DNA of 64,000 nucleotides, taken from assembly GCF_016587415.1 (NCBI RefSeq), contig NZ_BNJI01000002.1:2170001-2234000 (forward strand). Reading direction: 5' to 3'. The DNA is from Ktedonobacter sp. SOSP1-85 (GTDB lineage: Bacteria > Chloroflexota > Ktedonobacteria > Ktedonobacterales > Ktedonobacteraceae). The notes beneath the pieces were generated by a model. It ran no database searches. It was given only the letters and a program-made list of their open reading frames with translations, and was not told the DNA's origin. Position numbers and translations under genes: made by a program. Numbering within the stretch: position 1 is the stretch's first letter; every line of letters begins with the position of its first letter. This document shows, piece by piece, positions 1 through 11,000 of the stretch.

Positions 1-3000
1 ACCATGTCCAGGGAACGTTCCATATAGATTCCGACAAGCACATCCGGCCCCACTCCGAGCCTGCACAGATGTTGAGCCAGCAGGTTGGCCCGCGCATTGA
101 GCTGTGAGAAGCTGAACTGCTCATCCTGATAGACCAGCGCGATAGCGTCCGGCGTGCGCGCGACCTGGGCTTCTACCAGGTGATGCAGACAATTTTCTTG
201 TGGAAAGGCAGCTTCGGTCTGGTTCCAATCTAAAAGCACCTGCTGACGTTCCTGCTCGCTGAGCACAGGCAGGGCCTGGATAGAAGCCTGGGGGGTATCC
301 ACAATCGCTTGCAGCAGGGTTTGCCAGTGCGAGAGCAGAAGCGTGATTGTACTCTCCTTAAAAAGGTCAAGATTATATTCCATCTCACACCAGAGGCCCT
401 GCGAGGCTTCGGTCAGTGTAAGCGTCAGATCAAATTTCGCCGTGACCCCTGTCTGAGGGAAATCTTCGATCTGCAATCCCAGGGGCCTCTGTTCAGATGC
501 TAGCGAGGAAGCCTGCTGCAAGGTGAACATAACCTGGAAGAGTGGAGAACGGCTCAGGTCACGTTGTGGCTGGATGGCCTCGACGACTTGCTCGAAGGGG
601 AGATCCTGGTGTGCATAGGCGCCCAGACAGACCTCGCGAATCCGCGTGAGCAGCTCTACAAAGGAGGGATCGCCCGAGAGATCACCGCGCAAAACCAGGG
701 TGTTGACAAAGAAGCCAATCAGCCCCTCGATCTCTTGCCGCGTGCGATTAGCGATGGGGGTCCCCACCGCGATATCGAGCTGGCCACAGGAGCGCGCCAA
801 TAAGACCTGGAAAGCGCCCAGCAGGGTCATGAAGAGCGTGACGCCCTCACGCCGTGACAACTCGTGCAATTGTGTTAGCAGCCTGGCTGGCAGTATTTGC
901 TGGACGCGTGCGCCTCGCAGCGTCTGGATAGGTGGGCGCGGATAATCAGTTGGCAGGGCCAGTGGCGTAATCCCGCTTAACTGCTCTTTCCAGTAGGCCA
1001 GTTGCTCCTGTAAGACCGCCCCTTGTAGCCAGGAGCGTTGCCAGAGCGCATAGTCGGCATACTGTACCGGCAATGGTGGCAGAGGGTTGAGCTCGCCCCG
1101 TTGCAGGGCCTCGTAGAGAACGGTCAGCTCGCGCATCAGAATCTCCAGGGACCAGCCATCGGAGATAATATGGTGCATGCATAGCAGCAGGACCTGGTCA
1201 TCTGTGTCCAGTTGGAGTAGCCAGCCGCGCAAGAGTGGTCCACATGCCAGGTCGAAGGGTTGTGCCAGCTCTTGTTGAACTAGGTTCTGGGCGATGTCTT
1301 CACGCGCTGCCGATGGGAAGGAGCGCAGATCCAGAAATGTTAGTTGTGTCTTTGGCGTCGTACCGACCTGCTGAACTGGCTCGCCTTGCGTATTCACAAA
1401 GGTCGTGCGCAGGATCTCGTGTCGCTGGACTACTGTATTGAGCGCCCGGTCCAGCGCTTGAGCATCCAACACGCCACGCAGGCGTAAGACACCAGGAATG
1501 ATATAAGCCGTACTGCCTGGTTCAAATTGATCCAGGAACCAGAGCCGCTGCTGGGCAAAGGAGAGGAGGAGGGGCGAGCTACGGCGTACCGGCACAATGG
1601 CTGGCGCCTCTGTCTGCTGCTCCTGGCGCAACTCTCGTTGGAGCTGCGCGGTTAACTGGGCGACGGTGGGAGCTTCAAAGAGTGCTCGCACTGGCACCTC
1701 GATCCCTGTCAGGCGCCTGAGGCGCGCGATGACCTGGGTGGCGAGCAGTGAATGCCCACCGATCTCAAAGAAATTCTCGTAGATGCCGAGCTGCTGCTGT
1801 GGCAAAACTTGCTGCCAGCTCTGAAGGACCAGTTCTTCCAGTCCATCTCGGGGACCCTGCCTCTCCTCTGTGCCTTTCGCCTCCTCGCCTGCTTGTATAT
1901 CGGGCAGGAGTTTGCGGTTTACCTTTCCCGAGGGACTGAGTGGCAATCTCTCCATCTCCACCAGCCTGACTGGTAGCATATACTCTGGTAGTTGCTCGCC
2001 TGCGTATCTGCGTAGCTCACGTAAGGAGAGTGACTGGCCATCTTTGATGACCACGTATGCCACCAACTGCCTCTCCCGGCCTTCCACACCCTGCACTTTT
2101 AGCGCGGCCTCGTTCACCAGCGGATGTCCACTGATAACCGCCTCGATCTCGCCCGGCTCGATACGATACCCCCTTATTTTTACCTGCTCGTCGCTGCGCC
2201 CTAAATACTGAATGGCCCCGTCTCGGCCATAACGAGCCAGGTCACCTGTCTTATAGAGTCGCCTGCCTGCGACACGTGCGAAGGGATCAGGGATAAAGCG
2301 TTCCGCCGTCAGATCTGGCCGGTTAAAATAGCCACGTGCCAGGCTGACCCCGCCAATATAAAGCTCTCCAGGGACGCCCACGGGTACCAGGTTCAGTGAT
2401 CGATCCAGGAGATAGATCTCGGTATTATAGATGGGGAAGCCAATGTCTGGTATGACCGTCCACTCCCGGGGCGCGCCCTCTAGCCTCAACGCCGTTACGA
2501 CGTGGCTCTCCGATGGCCCATACTCATTGATAAGCTCCAGGGCAGGCAGGCGCTCGCAGAAGTCACGAATGGCCTGGTTAACCTGTAATGCCTCGGCGGT
2601 CGAGACCACCAGGCGCAGATGTGCTGGCAGCACCTGGGAGAGCGAGTGGGCCTCCGCCAGGTGGAGCAAGGCGGAGAAGGGCAAGAATGCCCTCTCGATG
2701 GCGGTCTGATCCATATAACGCAACAAGGCCACCGGGTCCTGCTGCATTTCAGGCGAGATCAAGTGCAGGCTCCCACCGGCATACCAGGTCGAGAAAGCCT
2801 CCAGAAACGAGACATCGAAGCTCAGCGATGAGAATTGCAATACCCGCGCTGGCTCGCTATATCCCGGTTGCGCATACTGCCATTCAACCAGGTTCCTCAA
2901 GGCCCGGTGAGGCATGGAGACCCCTTTGGGCCTCCCCGTCGAGCCAGAAGTAAAGATAATGTAGAGTAGCTGCTCAGCATTGCCCGCGCCACCTGGATTC

Positions 3001-6000
3001 TCTCCGCTCTCTTGCGCAATATACTCCCAATCCTGTTCAACATCTATGCTCTGAAGGTTGGGTAGAGGGAAGAGGGTTGCGAGCTCAGGCTGCGTCAGCA
3101 AGACAGAGACGGCGGCCTCTTCGAGCATAAAGGCCAGGCGCTCCGCCGGATAGGCTGGGTCGAGCGCCACGTAGGCTCCCCCGGCTTTAAGGATGCCCAG
3201 CACACAGATAAAGGCCTGTATTGAGCGTGCGACGCATAGACCCACCGCCGTGTCTTGCGTTATCCCTCGGGTTTGCAGGTAGTGGGCAAGCTGATTCGCG
3301 CGCCTGTTTAGCTCGCTGTACGTAATCTGTTCGCCATCATTGAGCACGGCCACAGCGTCTGGCGTGCGCCTCGCCTGCTCGGCAAAGAGTTCATGCAGGC
3401 ACATCTGTGAGGAAGAGGTGACCTGCGTGGCATTCCAGGCGTCGAGTATCTGCCTGCGCTCCTCCTCAAGGATCAGGGGAATATCCTTGATGCGCTGTTG
3501 CGGATGGCTCACAAGCGTTTCTAGCAGTAACTGATAGTGCTTCAGGAACCTGACCATTGTCTCTTCATCGAAGAGATCGCTGCAATACTCGACCTCGCAC
3601 TCCAGTTCCTGGCCAGTATCAAAGAGCGAGAGCGTCAGATCAAACTTGGCGGTCTCATCTCTAGCTTGTATGGGACTCAGACTCAGGCCGTGTAGCTCTT
3701 CTGTCGCGGACTCAGCGTGGACCAGGATAAACATCGCCTGGAAGAGTGGCGAACGACTGAGATCTCGCTCGGGCTGGAGCACTTCGACCAGCTTCTCAAA
3801 GGGCATTTGCTGGTGTAGGTATGCCTCCAGGGCCACCATTCGCGTCCGTTGTAGCACCTCTTCAAAGGATGGATTTCCCGTGAGGTTGCCACGCATTACA
3901 AGTGTATTGGTGAAGAAACCGATGAGTTCTTCTACCTCCGTATGGTTACGCTCCTCGATAGGCGTCCCGATAGCGATATCGTCCTGGTCAGTATAGCGGG
4001 CAAGGAGGACCTGAAAGGCTGCTAGTAAGAGCATAAACAGGGTGGCGCCGTTGTCCTGGCTTAACTTTTTCAATGCTTTGTTGCATGCCGCAGGCACGAC
4101 CAGCGAGGTAGAAGCGCCATGCAATGACTGTCGCGGCGGACGTGGCCGGTCCGTTGGCAATGACAGAGCTGGAATGCTGTCGAGCTGTCGTGTCCAGAAG
4201 TCTAGTTGTGCCTGGAATACCTCTCCCTGGAGGCAGTTGCGCTGCCAGGCGGCAAAATCGGCGTACTGGATGGGTAGCTCGGAGAGTGAAACAGTCTCTC
4301 CGCCTGTAAATGCATTGTAGAAAGCCGCCATATCACGCTGCCAGAGCAGGTGTGACCACGCATCTGAGATAATATGGTGAGCTGTATGCAGCAACACATA
4401 TTCATCTTCAGCTCTCTTGATCAGCGTCACACGCATCAGGGGTCCATGTGCTAGATCGAAGGGAGCCTGCGCCTCCAGCCTCGCCAGGCGCTCTTCCTCC
4501 TCTGCCTGGTTCTGCCCCGCCAGTCGGCTCAGGTCAATCCAGGTGACATCGACCTGGCTAGTTGGGTGAATGATCTGTACCGGCTCCCCGTCTCGGGTAG
4601 CAAAGGTGGTACGTAGCACTTCATGTCTGTTCACCACCGCCTGTAAGCTCCGCTCAAAGGCGCCGGCTACGAGAGTGCCTTTGAGCTTCAGAGCCATTGG
4701 CACATTGTAGGTCGCCTGCCCCGGCTCTAACTGGTCAAGGAACCAGAGGCGTTGCTGGGCGAAGGAGAGTGGCAGCGGCTCCTCTCGCGAGACTTGCCCG
4801 ATTCTCGGAATGGCTGTCTGCTCCCCTCCTCTGAGCTGGCCCTCGACGCGCTCGCTGAGTTGTGTGATAGTAGGAGCCTCAAAGAGCCAGGGAATGGGGA
4901 TCTCCACGCCGAAGACCGCCCGCACCCTGGCGATCAGCCGCGTCCCCAACAGGGAATGCCCGCCTGCCTGGAAGAAGTTCTCCTGCCTGCCCAGTCCCTT
5001 CCTGCCTAACACCTCTTCCCAGATGCCCAGCATCAGCTCCTCAACCGGGGTACGCGCCTCCTCTCTCCGCTCGGGCGTCGCCTGTGACTCGCGCTCAGGT
5101 CTGGGCAGGCGCTGACGATCAAGCTTGCCATTGCTTGTCAGGGGCAAGCGTTCCAGTTGCACCCAGGCACTGGGAAGCATGTAGCCCGGAACCTGAGCCT
5201 CCAGGGCCTCACGCAATTGCTGGGCACCGGGTCCTGGCATCTCCCACGGCACGACATACCCCACGAGTTGCTCGGGCTCGCCCTCCTCCTGCCAGAGCTG
5301 GACCACGGCCTCGCGCACCCCTCCATGGTGGCGCACTTGCTCCTCAATCTCTCCCAACTCGATGCGGTAGCCCCGCAGCTTGATCTGGTCGTCGCGTCGC
5401 CCGAGGAAGGTCAGCGTGCCCTCCTCGCCCTCGCGGACCCAGTCGCCCGTGCGATAGAGGCGTTGCTTCTCTCCTCCCACGAGAAGCTCGAGGAAGCGCT
5501 CCTGGGTCTGCTCGGGTTGCTGGACATAGCCTGCCGCCAGGTCCGCGCCGCCCAGGTAGAGCTCCCCACTGACACCGGTGGGCACCCACTGCTGCTGCTC
5601 GTCGAGGATGAAGGCCTGCATGTTGGCGATGGGACGACCCAGCGGCACGCTCCGCCCACGCTGCTCCTGAGGAGGGATCGCCACCTGCTCGATGGGTCCC
5701 AGCTCATTGACCAGAGCCCCGATGGTGGTCTCGGTGGGTCCATAGTGGTTGTAGAGCCGATAGGAGCCGCCCAGCTGTTGGAGTTGCTCAACCAGCGACC
5801 AGCGGAGCTCCTCGCCCCCCAGGAGCAAGTGTGCTCGTGGCAGAACGTCACTTCCTCCCCCCGCGAGCAGGGCTTGCAGGTGCGAGGGCACGATCTTGAG
5901 CACATCGAGAGGAGAGGTGCGTGCATAGTCAGCAAAGGCTGCGCCATCACGGATCTGCTCCTCGGAGAGGAGGTGCAGGCAGCCGCCGCAGGCCCAGGCG

Positions 6001-8015
6001 CAGAAGATGCTGGTATTGCCCAGGTCAGCTGCCAGGCTGGAGACGGTAGCCAGGTGCAGCCCTGGCGTGAGGGCCAGTTGCTCACAAAGGGCCTGGGTGT
6101 AGTTACTCACGCCCATGTGGGTGACCTCGACGCCCTTGGGCCAGCCAGTGGAGCCGGAGGTATACATCACATAGGCGATTTGGTGTGGCGTGACCTCCAC
6201 GGAGGGGGGCGTCTTGGGACAGGTCGCCAGCTGCTGGCCGAGGGTCTCCCAGAGCAGGAGGGGAGCGTTTGCCTGAGGGAGACGCTCCTGGACCTGCGCG
6301 CTGCTTATGATGAGAGCAGGCTCGATCTGTTCGAGGAGGTGAGCCAGGCGAGCGGCGGGTGCCTCCATGTCGAGGGGGACATAAGCCCCTCCAGCCTTGA
6401 GCACGCCCAGCAGGCTGATGAGGCCAGTGGCCCCTCGGGGCAGGCAGAGAGCGGCGCGCCCACCGGAGCGCAGGCCGTGCTGCTGCAAGAGATGGGCGAG
6501 CTGGTTGCTCTGCTGCTCCAATTGCTCATAGCTCCAGAGGTCCAGGCCCCAGCGCAGGGCGGGAGCCTGGGGGTGCTGCTCTGCCTGGTGGGTGAAGAGG
6601 GTGTGCAGGGGAGCAAAGGGCCAGTCGCGGTGGATACCTTGCCAGCGGGCCTGAACCTGGCGCTGCTCCTCTTCGCTTAGCAGGGGCAATGTATGTATGG
6701 GTGCTTCCGGGTGCTTTATCGCTACGGTAAGCAGCTGTACAAATAATTTGCCCAGATAGTGGATTTGCTGTTCCGCAAAGCGCGAAGCATTGTACCGAAG
6801 CCGGAATTGTAGCGCGCCATCACGCTCCTGAATATGCAGTTGCAACTGGAATGGCTCTAGATGGCTCTCCTGACGCTGGAGCGAGAATGTGACAGGATTG
6901 TCGGTGCCGGGATTCGGCCAGGACTCATAGGCAATGCTTGCCGGGAAGTAGCGCGGCTCGCGCGTAACCGAAGGCGTGTTCTCCCAGGTGAAATAGAGCT
7001 GTTTTTCAAGGGATTGCTGATAATCCTGCTCAAGCTGCTGGAGATGCCAGGCGAAGGAGCGACCCTCCATGATGCGTGTGCGAACCGGTACCATGCGAGC
7101 ATAGGGGCCTACGAGGTCCGCAAGCTCTTCATAAGGGCGCCCGTCGTAGAGCATGCCCAGCACTATATCCTGATTATGCGCCAGGCGCCATAAGAGCATT
7201 TGCCAGACCGTCAGCAGCAGTGTCTCAGTCGAGACCCCTAAATGCTCTCTCGCGCTCCGCATTGTTTGTTGTGCTGTGTCTCCTAGAGCCAGCGCAACAT
7301 GTCGAGGTTCAAACGTGAGCTGCGCTGGTCCCTGCCAGTCTGGCACTTGCCTGCCCTGCTCGCGCGCAAAAGGCAGGGTCATACCCTGGAGCTGAGAGAG
7401 ATCTATCTTGCGCCAGTGCGCGAATTGCTCCTCCGCCTCATCCTCTTGGAGCAGTTCATTCAGCCAGGCGGTGACGTTCACATACTGGAGCGGCTCTTCC
7501 TCATCTTCATCATCCTGATGACGCGAGGCGTCTGCATATGCTTGCGAGATGGCGATACTGAGCTGTTTGAGCGTCGTCATATCGGCGCAGAGGGCATGTA
7601 CGCTGAGCAAGAGAATATGCGCTTGAGGAGCCAGGCGCAACAATTGCGTATGCAGCAACGGCCCTATTTCCAGGTCAAAGGGACGCCACAGCAGATCCTG
7701 CCAATGCTCTTCTAACGCGCTTTCTTGTGCCGTTGCATTAAGCTGCTCAAGACTGATAAGCGGGCATGCTACTTCAAGCTGTTCGCCGATTACCTGTACG
7801 GGTAGCTCCATACCGGGCACGCGCTCAAAGGTCGTACGCAGGATCTCGTGGCGCTGGCAAACATGCTGTAGCACCTGTTGCAGAAGGCGAGGATTTAGAT
7901 CGCCCGTGATCTTCAGCGCGCACTGAACACGTAGCCATGGTTTATCCTGCAACCAGGGCCAGAGACGAGCCTGCTGTGGCGAAAGGTGAGCACCTCTTTT
8001 ATCGGTTTTTTGCAT
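1..8015 (-). CDS. NRPS 'A', 3' end outside window: interface-like C*-A(Asp)-T-C-A-T-C-A(partial)
   Basis: The reading frame is open from the ATG at 8015 to the left edge (2671 codons seen), with GAGGAG 11 nt upstream of the start. Domain order by rough residue: C-like domain 10-430 whose HHxxxDG position reads VHALCADM (about 139-146, second His replaced by Ala); A domain with YTSGSTGWPKG at about 618 and pocket residues D-L-T-K-L-G-H-I-G, an Asp-type code; carrier Ser about 1021; C domain (LSFAQQRLW about 1082, HHIISDA about 1213); A domain (FTSGSTG about 1684) with pocket D-V-L-A-V-T-E-V-V, which I do not assign; carrier Ser about 2089; C domain (HHIISDG about 2281); start of a third A domain from about 2600. 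It would extend the chain received from NRPS B, whose stop codon lies 19 nt upstream. No epimerase or thioesterase is visible; chain release must be encoded left of the window. Confidence 0.95.
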   Translation of the reverse strand, partial: MQKTDKRGAHLSPQQARLWPWLQDKPWLRVQCALKITGDLNPRLLQQVLQHVCQRHEILRTTFERVPGMELPVQVIGEQLEVACPLISLEQLNATAQESALEEHWQDLLWRPFDLEIGPLLHTQLLRLAPQAHILLLSVHALCADMTTLKQLSIAISQAYADASRHQDDEDEEEPLQYVNVTAWLNELLQEDEAEEQFAHWRKIDLSQLQGMTLPFAREQGRQVPDWQGPAQLTFEPRHVALALGDTAQQTMRSAREHLGVSTETLLLTVWQMLLWRLAHNQDIVLGMLYDGRPYEELADLVGPYARMVPVRTRIMEGRSFAWHLQQLEQDYQQSLEKQLYFTWENTPSVTREPRYFPASIAYESWPNPGTDNPVTFSLQRQESHLEPFQLQLHIQERDGALQFRLRYNASRFAEQQIHYLGKLFVQLLTVAIKHPEAPIHTLPLLSEEEQRQVQARWQGIHRDWPFAPLHTLFTHQAEQHPQAPALRWGLDLWSYEQLEQQSNQLAHLLQQHGLRSGGRAALCLPRGATGLISLLGVLKAGGAYVPLDMEAPAARLAHLLEQIEPALIISSAQVQERLPQANAPLLLWETLGQQLATCPKTPPSVEVTPHQIAYVMYTSGSTGWPKGVEVTHMGVSNYTQALCEQLALTPGLHLATVSSLAADLGNTSIFCAWACGGCLHLLSEEQIRDGAAFADYARTSPLDVLKIVPSHLQALLAGGGSDVLPRAHLLLGGEELRWSLVEQLQQLGGSYRLYNHYGPTETTIGALVNELGPIEQVAIPPQEQRGRSVPLGRPIANMQAFILDEQQQWVPTGVSGELYLGGADLAAGYVQQPEQTQERFLELLVGGEKQRLYRTGDWVREGEEGTLTFLGRRDDQIKLRGYRIELGEIEEQVRHHGGVREAVVQLWQEEGEPEQLVGYVVPWEMPGPGAQQLREALEAQVPGYMLPSAWVQLERLPLTSNGKLDRQRLPRPERESQATPERREEARTPVEELMLGIWEEVLGRKGLGRQENFFQAGGHSLLGTRLIARVRAVFGVEIPIPWLFEAPTITQLSERVEGQLRGGEQTAIPRIGQVSREEPLPLSFAQQRLWFLDQLEPGQATYNVPMALKLKGTLVAGAFERSLQAVVNRHEVLRTTFATRDGEPVQIIHPTSQVDVTWIDLSRLAGQNQAEEEERLARLEAQAPFDLAHGPLMRVTLIKRAEDEYVLLHTAHHIISDAWSHLLWQRDMAAFYNAFTGGETVSLSELPIQYADFAAWQRNCLQGEVFQAQLDFWTRQLDSIPALSLPTDRPRPPRQSLHGASTSLVVPAACNKALKKLSQDNGATLFMLLLAAFQVLLARYTDQDDIAIGTPIEERNHTEVEELIGFFTNTLVMRGNLTGNPSFEEVLQRTRMVALEAYLHQQMPFEKLVEVLQPERDLSRSPLFQAMFILVHAESATEELHGLSLSPIQARDETAKFDLTLSLFDTGQELECEVEYCSDLFDEETMVRFLKHYQLLLETLVSHPQQRIKDIPLILEEERRQILDAWNATQVTSSSQMCLHELFAEQARRTPDAVAVLNDGEQITYSELNRRANQLAHYLQTRGITQDTAVGLCVARSIQAFICVLGILKAGGAYVALDPAYPAERLAFMLEEAAVSVLLTQPELATLFPLPNLQSIDVEQDWEYIAQESGENPGGAGNAEQLLYIIFTSGSTGRPKGVSMPHRALRNLVEWQYAQPGYSEPARVLQFSSLSFDVSFLEAFSTWYAGGSLHLISPEMQQDPVALLRYMDQTAIERAFLPFSALLHLAEAHSLSQVLPAHLRLVVSTAEALQVNQAIRDFCERLPALELINEYGPSESHVVTALRLEGAPREWTVIPDIGFPIYNTEIYLLDRSLNLVPVGVPGELYIGGVSLARGYFNRPDLTAERFIPDPFARVAGRRLYKTGDLARYGRDGAIQYLGRSDEQVKIRGYRIEPGEIEAVISGHPLVNEAALKVQGVEGRERQLVAYVVIKDGQSLSLRELRRYAGEQLPEYMLPVRLVEMERLPLSPSGKVNRKLLPDIQAGEEAKGTEERQGPRDGLEELVLQSWQQVLPQQQLGIYENFFEIGGHSLLATQVIARLRRLTGIEVPVRALFEAPTVAQLTAQLQRELRQEQQTEAPAIVPVRRSSPLLLSFAQQRLWFLDQFEPGSTAYIIPGVLRLRGVLDAQALDRALNTVVQRHEILRTTFVNTQGEPVQQVGTTPKTQLTFLDLRSFPSAAREDIAQNLVQQELAQPFDLACGPLLRGWLLQLDTDDQVLLLCMHHIISDGWSLEILMRELTVLYEALQRGELNPLPPLPVQYADYALWQRSWLQGAVLQEQLAYWKEQLSGITPLALPTDYPRPPIQTLRGARVQQILPARLLTQLHELSRREGVTLFMTLLGAFQVLLARSCGQLDIAVGTPIANRTRQEIEGLIGFFVNTLVLRGDLSGDPSFVELLTRIREVCLGAYAHQDLPFEQVVEAIQPQRDLSRSPLFQVMFTLQQASSLASEQRPLGLQIEDFPQTGVTAKFDLTLTLTEASQGLWCEMEYNLDLFKESTITLLLSHWQTLLQAIVDTPQASIQALPVLSEQERQQVLLDWNQTEAAFPQENCLHHLVEAQVARTPDAIALVYQDEQFSFSQLNARANLLAQHLCRLGVGPDVLVGIYMERSLDM

Positions 8016-8034
8016 CTATCTCTTTGCTCCTCAT

Positions 8035-11000
8035 CTAAGAAAGATCAGTACCATCTTTAAAGCCTTTGAGCTTGCTCAGATGCTGACTCAAGCGCTTCTT
8101 CTGTTGCGTAGCGCGTAACTGCTTTTCTTCCTGGGTGTAGTAATCCAGCGTGTCTATGACGCTATCAGGGTGGGCCACAATGTTGCGCAGCAACTCATTG
8201 TAGTGGCTCATGATCCTGGCGATTGTCTCTTCTTCATACATGTCTGTACTGTAATTCAGGCCGCAGGCCAGGCCCGCTCCAGGTACCTCAGTCACAAAGA
8301 GGGCCAGGTCAAATTTCGCGAAGGTCGTGCCGCTATTAATTGAGTTCTCGTGCAGATCGGGCAATTCGACCTCGATGGCAGGTACGTTCTGCATGACGAA
8401 AAGGGTATTCACAAGTGGTGTTCGGTTGCCCACGCGTTCAAGGTGCAGATGCTCGACAACTATCTCAAAGGGAAGCTCCTGGTGGGTATACGCCCCTAGT
8501 ACCGTTTCGCGGACCTCATGCAGAATGTCTCGAAAAGGTGCGTTGCCAATCACCCGTGTTCTTAGCGCTAGCAGGTTGACAAAGAAGCCGATCAGTCCCT
8601 CGGTCTCCAGGTGGGAACGGTTGGCGCTATCGGTCCCCACGACGATATCCTCCTGCCCGCTGAGCCGGTAGAGCAAGGTCTGCCAACCTGCTAGCAGCAG
8701 CATAAAGAGCGTAACCCCCTCTTGCCGGCTCAGGTGTTTTAGCTCCCGGGTCAGATCTTCCGTGATAGTCCACTCGTAGCTCGCCCCTCGCTCGCTGCGC
8801 ACGATCTGTGGTGCCCGATCTCCTGGGATCTGTACGCTCCTGGCCTCGCTCAACTGCTGGGTCCAGTAACGAATCTGCTCGCGCAGGACCTCGCCCTGCA
8901 ACCAGGAGCGCTGCCAGAGCGCATAGTCGGCATACTGTATTGGCAGAGGAGGCAGGACGACCTCGTTGCCGGTATGCAGCCCCTGGTAGAGGCTGGTCAG
9001 TTCTCGCACCAGGATGGCGCTGGACCAGCCATCGGAGATGATGTGATGCATGCTCAATTGCAGCCAGTGGTCTTGCTCGTCCAGGCGCAGCAGGCGGCAG
9101 CGCAGCAGTGGCCCCTTCTCCAGGTCAAAGGGGACGCTGACCTCTTGTGCGCTCAAGGCCTGGGCCTCACGCTGACGCTGTGCAAGCGGGAGGGCTTGCA
9201 GGTCGACCAGGGCAATCTGGACCTTGGCTCGGGGGGCTATGACCTGGAAGGGCTCGCCCGCCTGCTGGTGGAAGGTGGTGCGTAAGACCTCGTGCCGCTG
9301 GATCACTTGCTCCAGGCTCAGCTGGAGGGCACGCTGGTCGAGTTGTCCCTGGAAGGAGACAGTAAAGGGAATGGTATAGGCGCTGCTCTCGGGAGCGAGC
9401 TGGGAGAGGAACCAGAGTCGCTGCTGGGCAAAGGAGAGCGGCAAGCGCTGGTTGCGGGAGACGGGGACTAGTGGTGGAACCTCCCGCTGCTGGTGTCCCT
9501 GGCTCAACAGCTGCTGAAGGCGCTTGCTCAACTGGGCGATGGTGGGAGCCTCAAAGAGGGTGCGGACCGGGATGTCGGCGCCGGTCATGTGGCGCAGGCG
9601 AGAGATGACCTGGGTAGCGAGCAGGGAGTGGCCGCCGATCTCAAAGAAGTTCTCGAACAGCCCGGGCTGTTCGCGCTGTAAGACCTCTTGCCAGCTCTGC
9701 AAGACCAGCTCCTCAAGAGGACCGAGCAGGCGCGCTTCATCCTGTTGCTCCGTGGCCTGCCATGTGACCGCAGGCAGCTGCCGTCGATCCACCTTGCCAT
9801 TGGGAGAGAGAGGAAGGGCATCCAGCAGTACAAACTGCGCTGGCAGCATGTACTCTGGCAGCCGCTCCTTGAGCGCGCTTCTCAGCTCGCCCTCGCTGCC
9901 CGGCTGCACGACCTCGCCCGCCTCTGGTACGATATAGGCCACCAGGCGCTTTTCCTCCCCCGTCTCGGCTCGCAGGACTACCACGCTCTGCTTGATCTGC
10001 CGCTGCTTGTTGAGCGCCGCTTCGATCTCCCCCAGCTCGATACGGTAACCGCGCAGCTTGACCTGCTCATCCTGTCGCTCGACAAACTCCAGTTGTTCAT
10101 CACCCCGGTAGCGCACGCGGTCCCCCGTGCGGTACACCCTGGCACCCGCCTTGCCACCGTAGGGATCAGGCACAAACACGCCCGCCGTCTTCTCCGGCTC
10201 GTTGAGATAGCCACGACCAACCCCCATCCCACCCACATACAGCTCACCAATAACGCCCGCTGGCACCGGCTGCATCTGCTCATCCAGGACATAGAGCTGG
10301 GTGTTGGCAAGCGGCCTGCCGATGGGCACCCGCCACGTTCCCGCCTGTTCCTCTGGCTGCTGGAGGACGGCGTGAGTCACATCATCGGAACACTCGGTGG
10401 GTCCATAGGCGTTGAGCAGGGCGGGCAGGACCTGTTCCTCGCGCCACCAGCGGCGGCATAGCTCCACCGGCATGGCCTCCCCCGTCACGCTGACCCAGCG
10501 CACCCGGCTCTGGGAGAGCACCTGCCCACCTTCTTGATCGAGGAGCGCTCCCAGCAGGGAGGGGACGACTTGCAGGATGCTGATTCCACCTTCCTCAACG
10601 GCGCGCAGGAGCTGCCAGGGATCATGGGCCACTGCATCGGGCAGGATGGCAACCCGTCCCCCATGCAGCAGCCCGGCGAACAGCTGCCAGACAGAGATAT
10701 CGAAGCACTGCGAAGCGGTCTGGGCCACCACATCCTCCTCTCCCAGGGAGAGGGCCTCGACCTTGGCCCAGAGATGGTTGCGCATGCCCTGCTGAGTCAC
10801 CATGACGCCCTTGGGCTGGCCGGTGGAGCCGGAGGTGTAGATGACATAGGCCAGCTGCTCGTCCAGCAGCGGAGGTTCGACCCAGGTCTCGTGCTCTGAG
10901 GTCTCAGCCAGCTCGTCCAGGCACAGCACGCGTGTGCCCTCCGAGGGCAAACCATGGCGGAGCTGGCTCCTGGTGAGGAGCAGGGGCAGGGCGCTCTGCT

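Noticed and set aside
5157..6680. A 507-codon plus-strand frame opposite NRPS A
   Set aside because: Antisense shadow of an A domain: low-complexity Leu/Gly/Ala/Gln composition and no motif, while the minus strand encodes a full adenylation domain.
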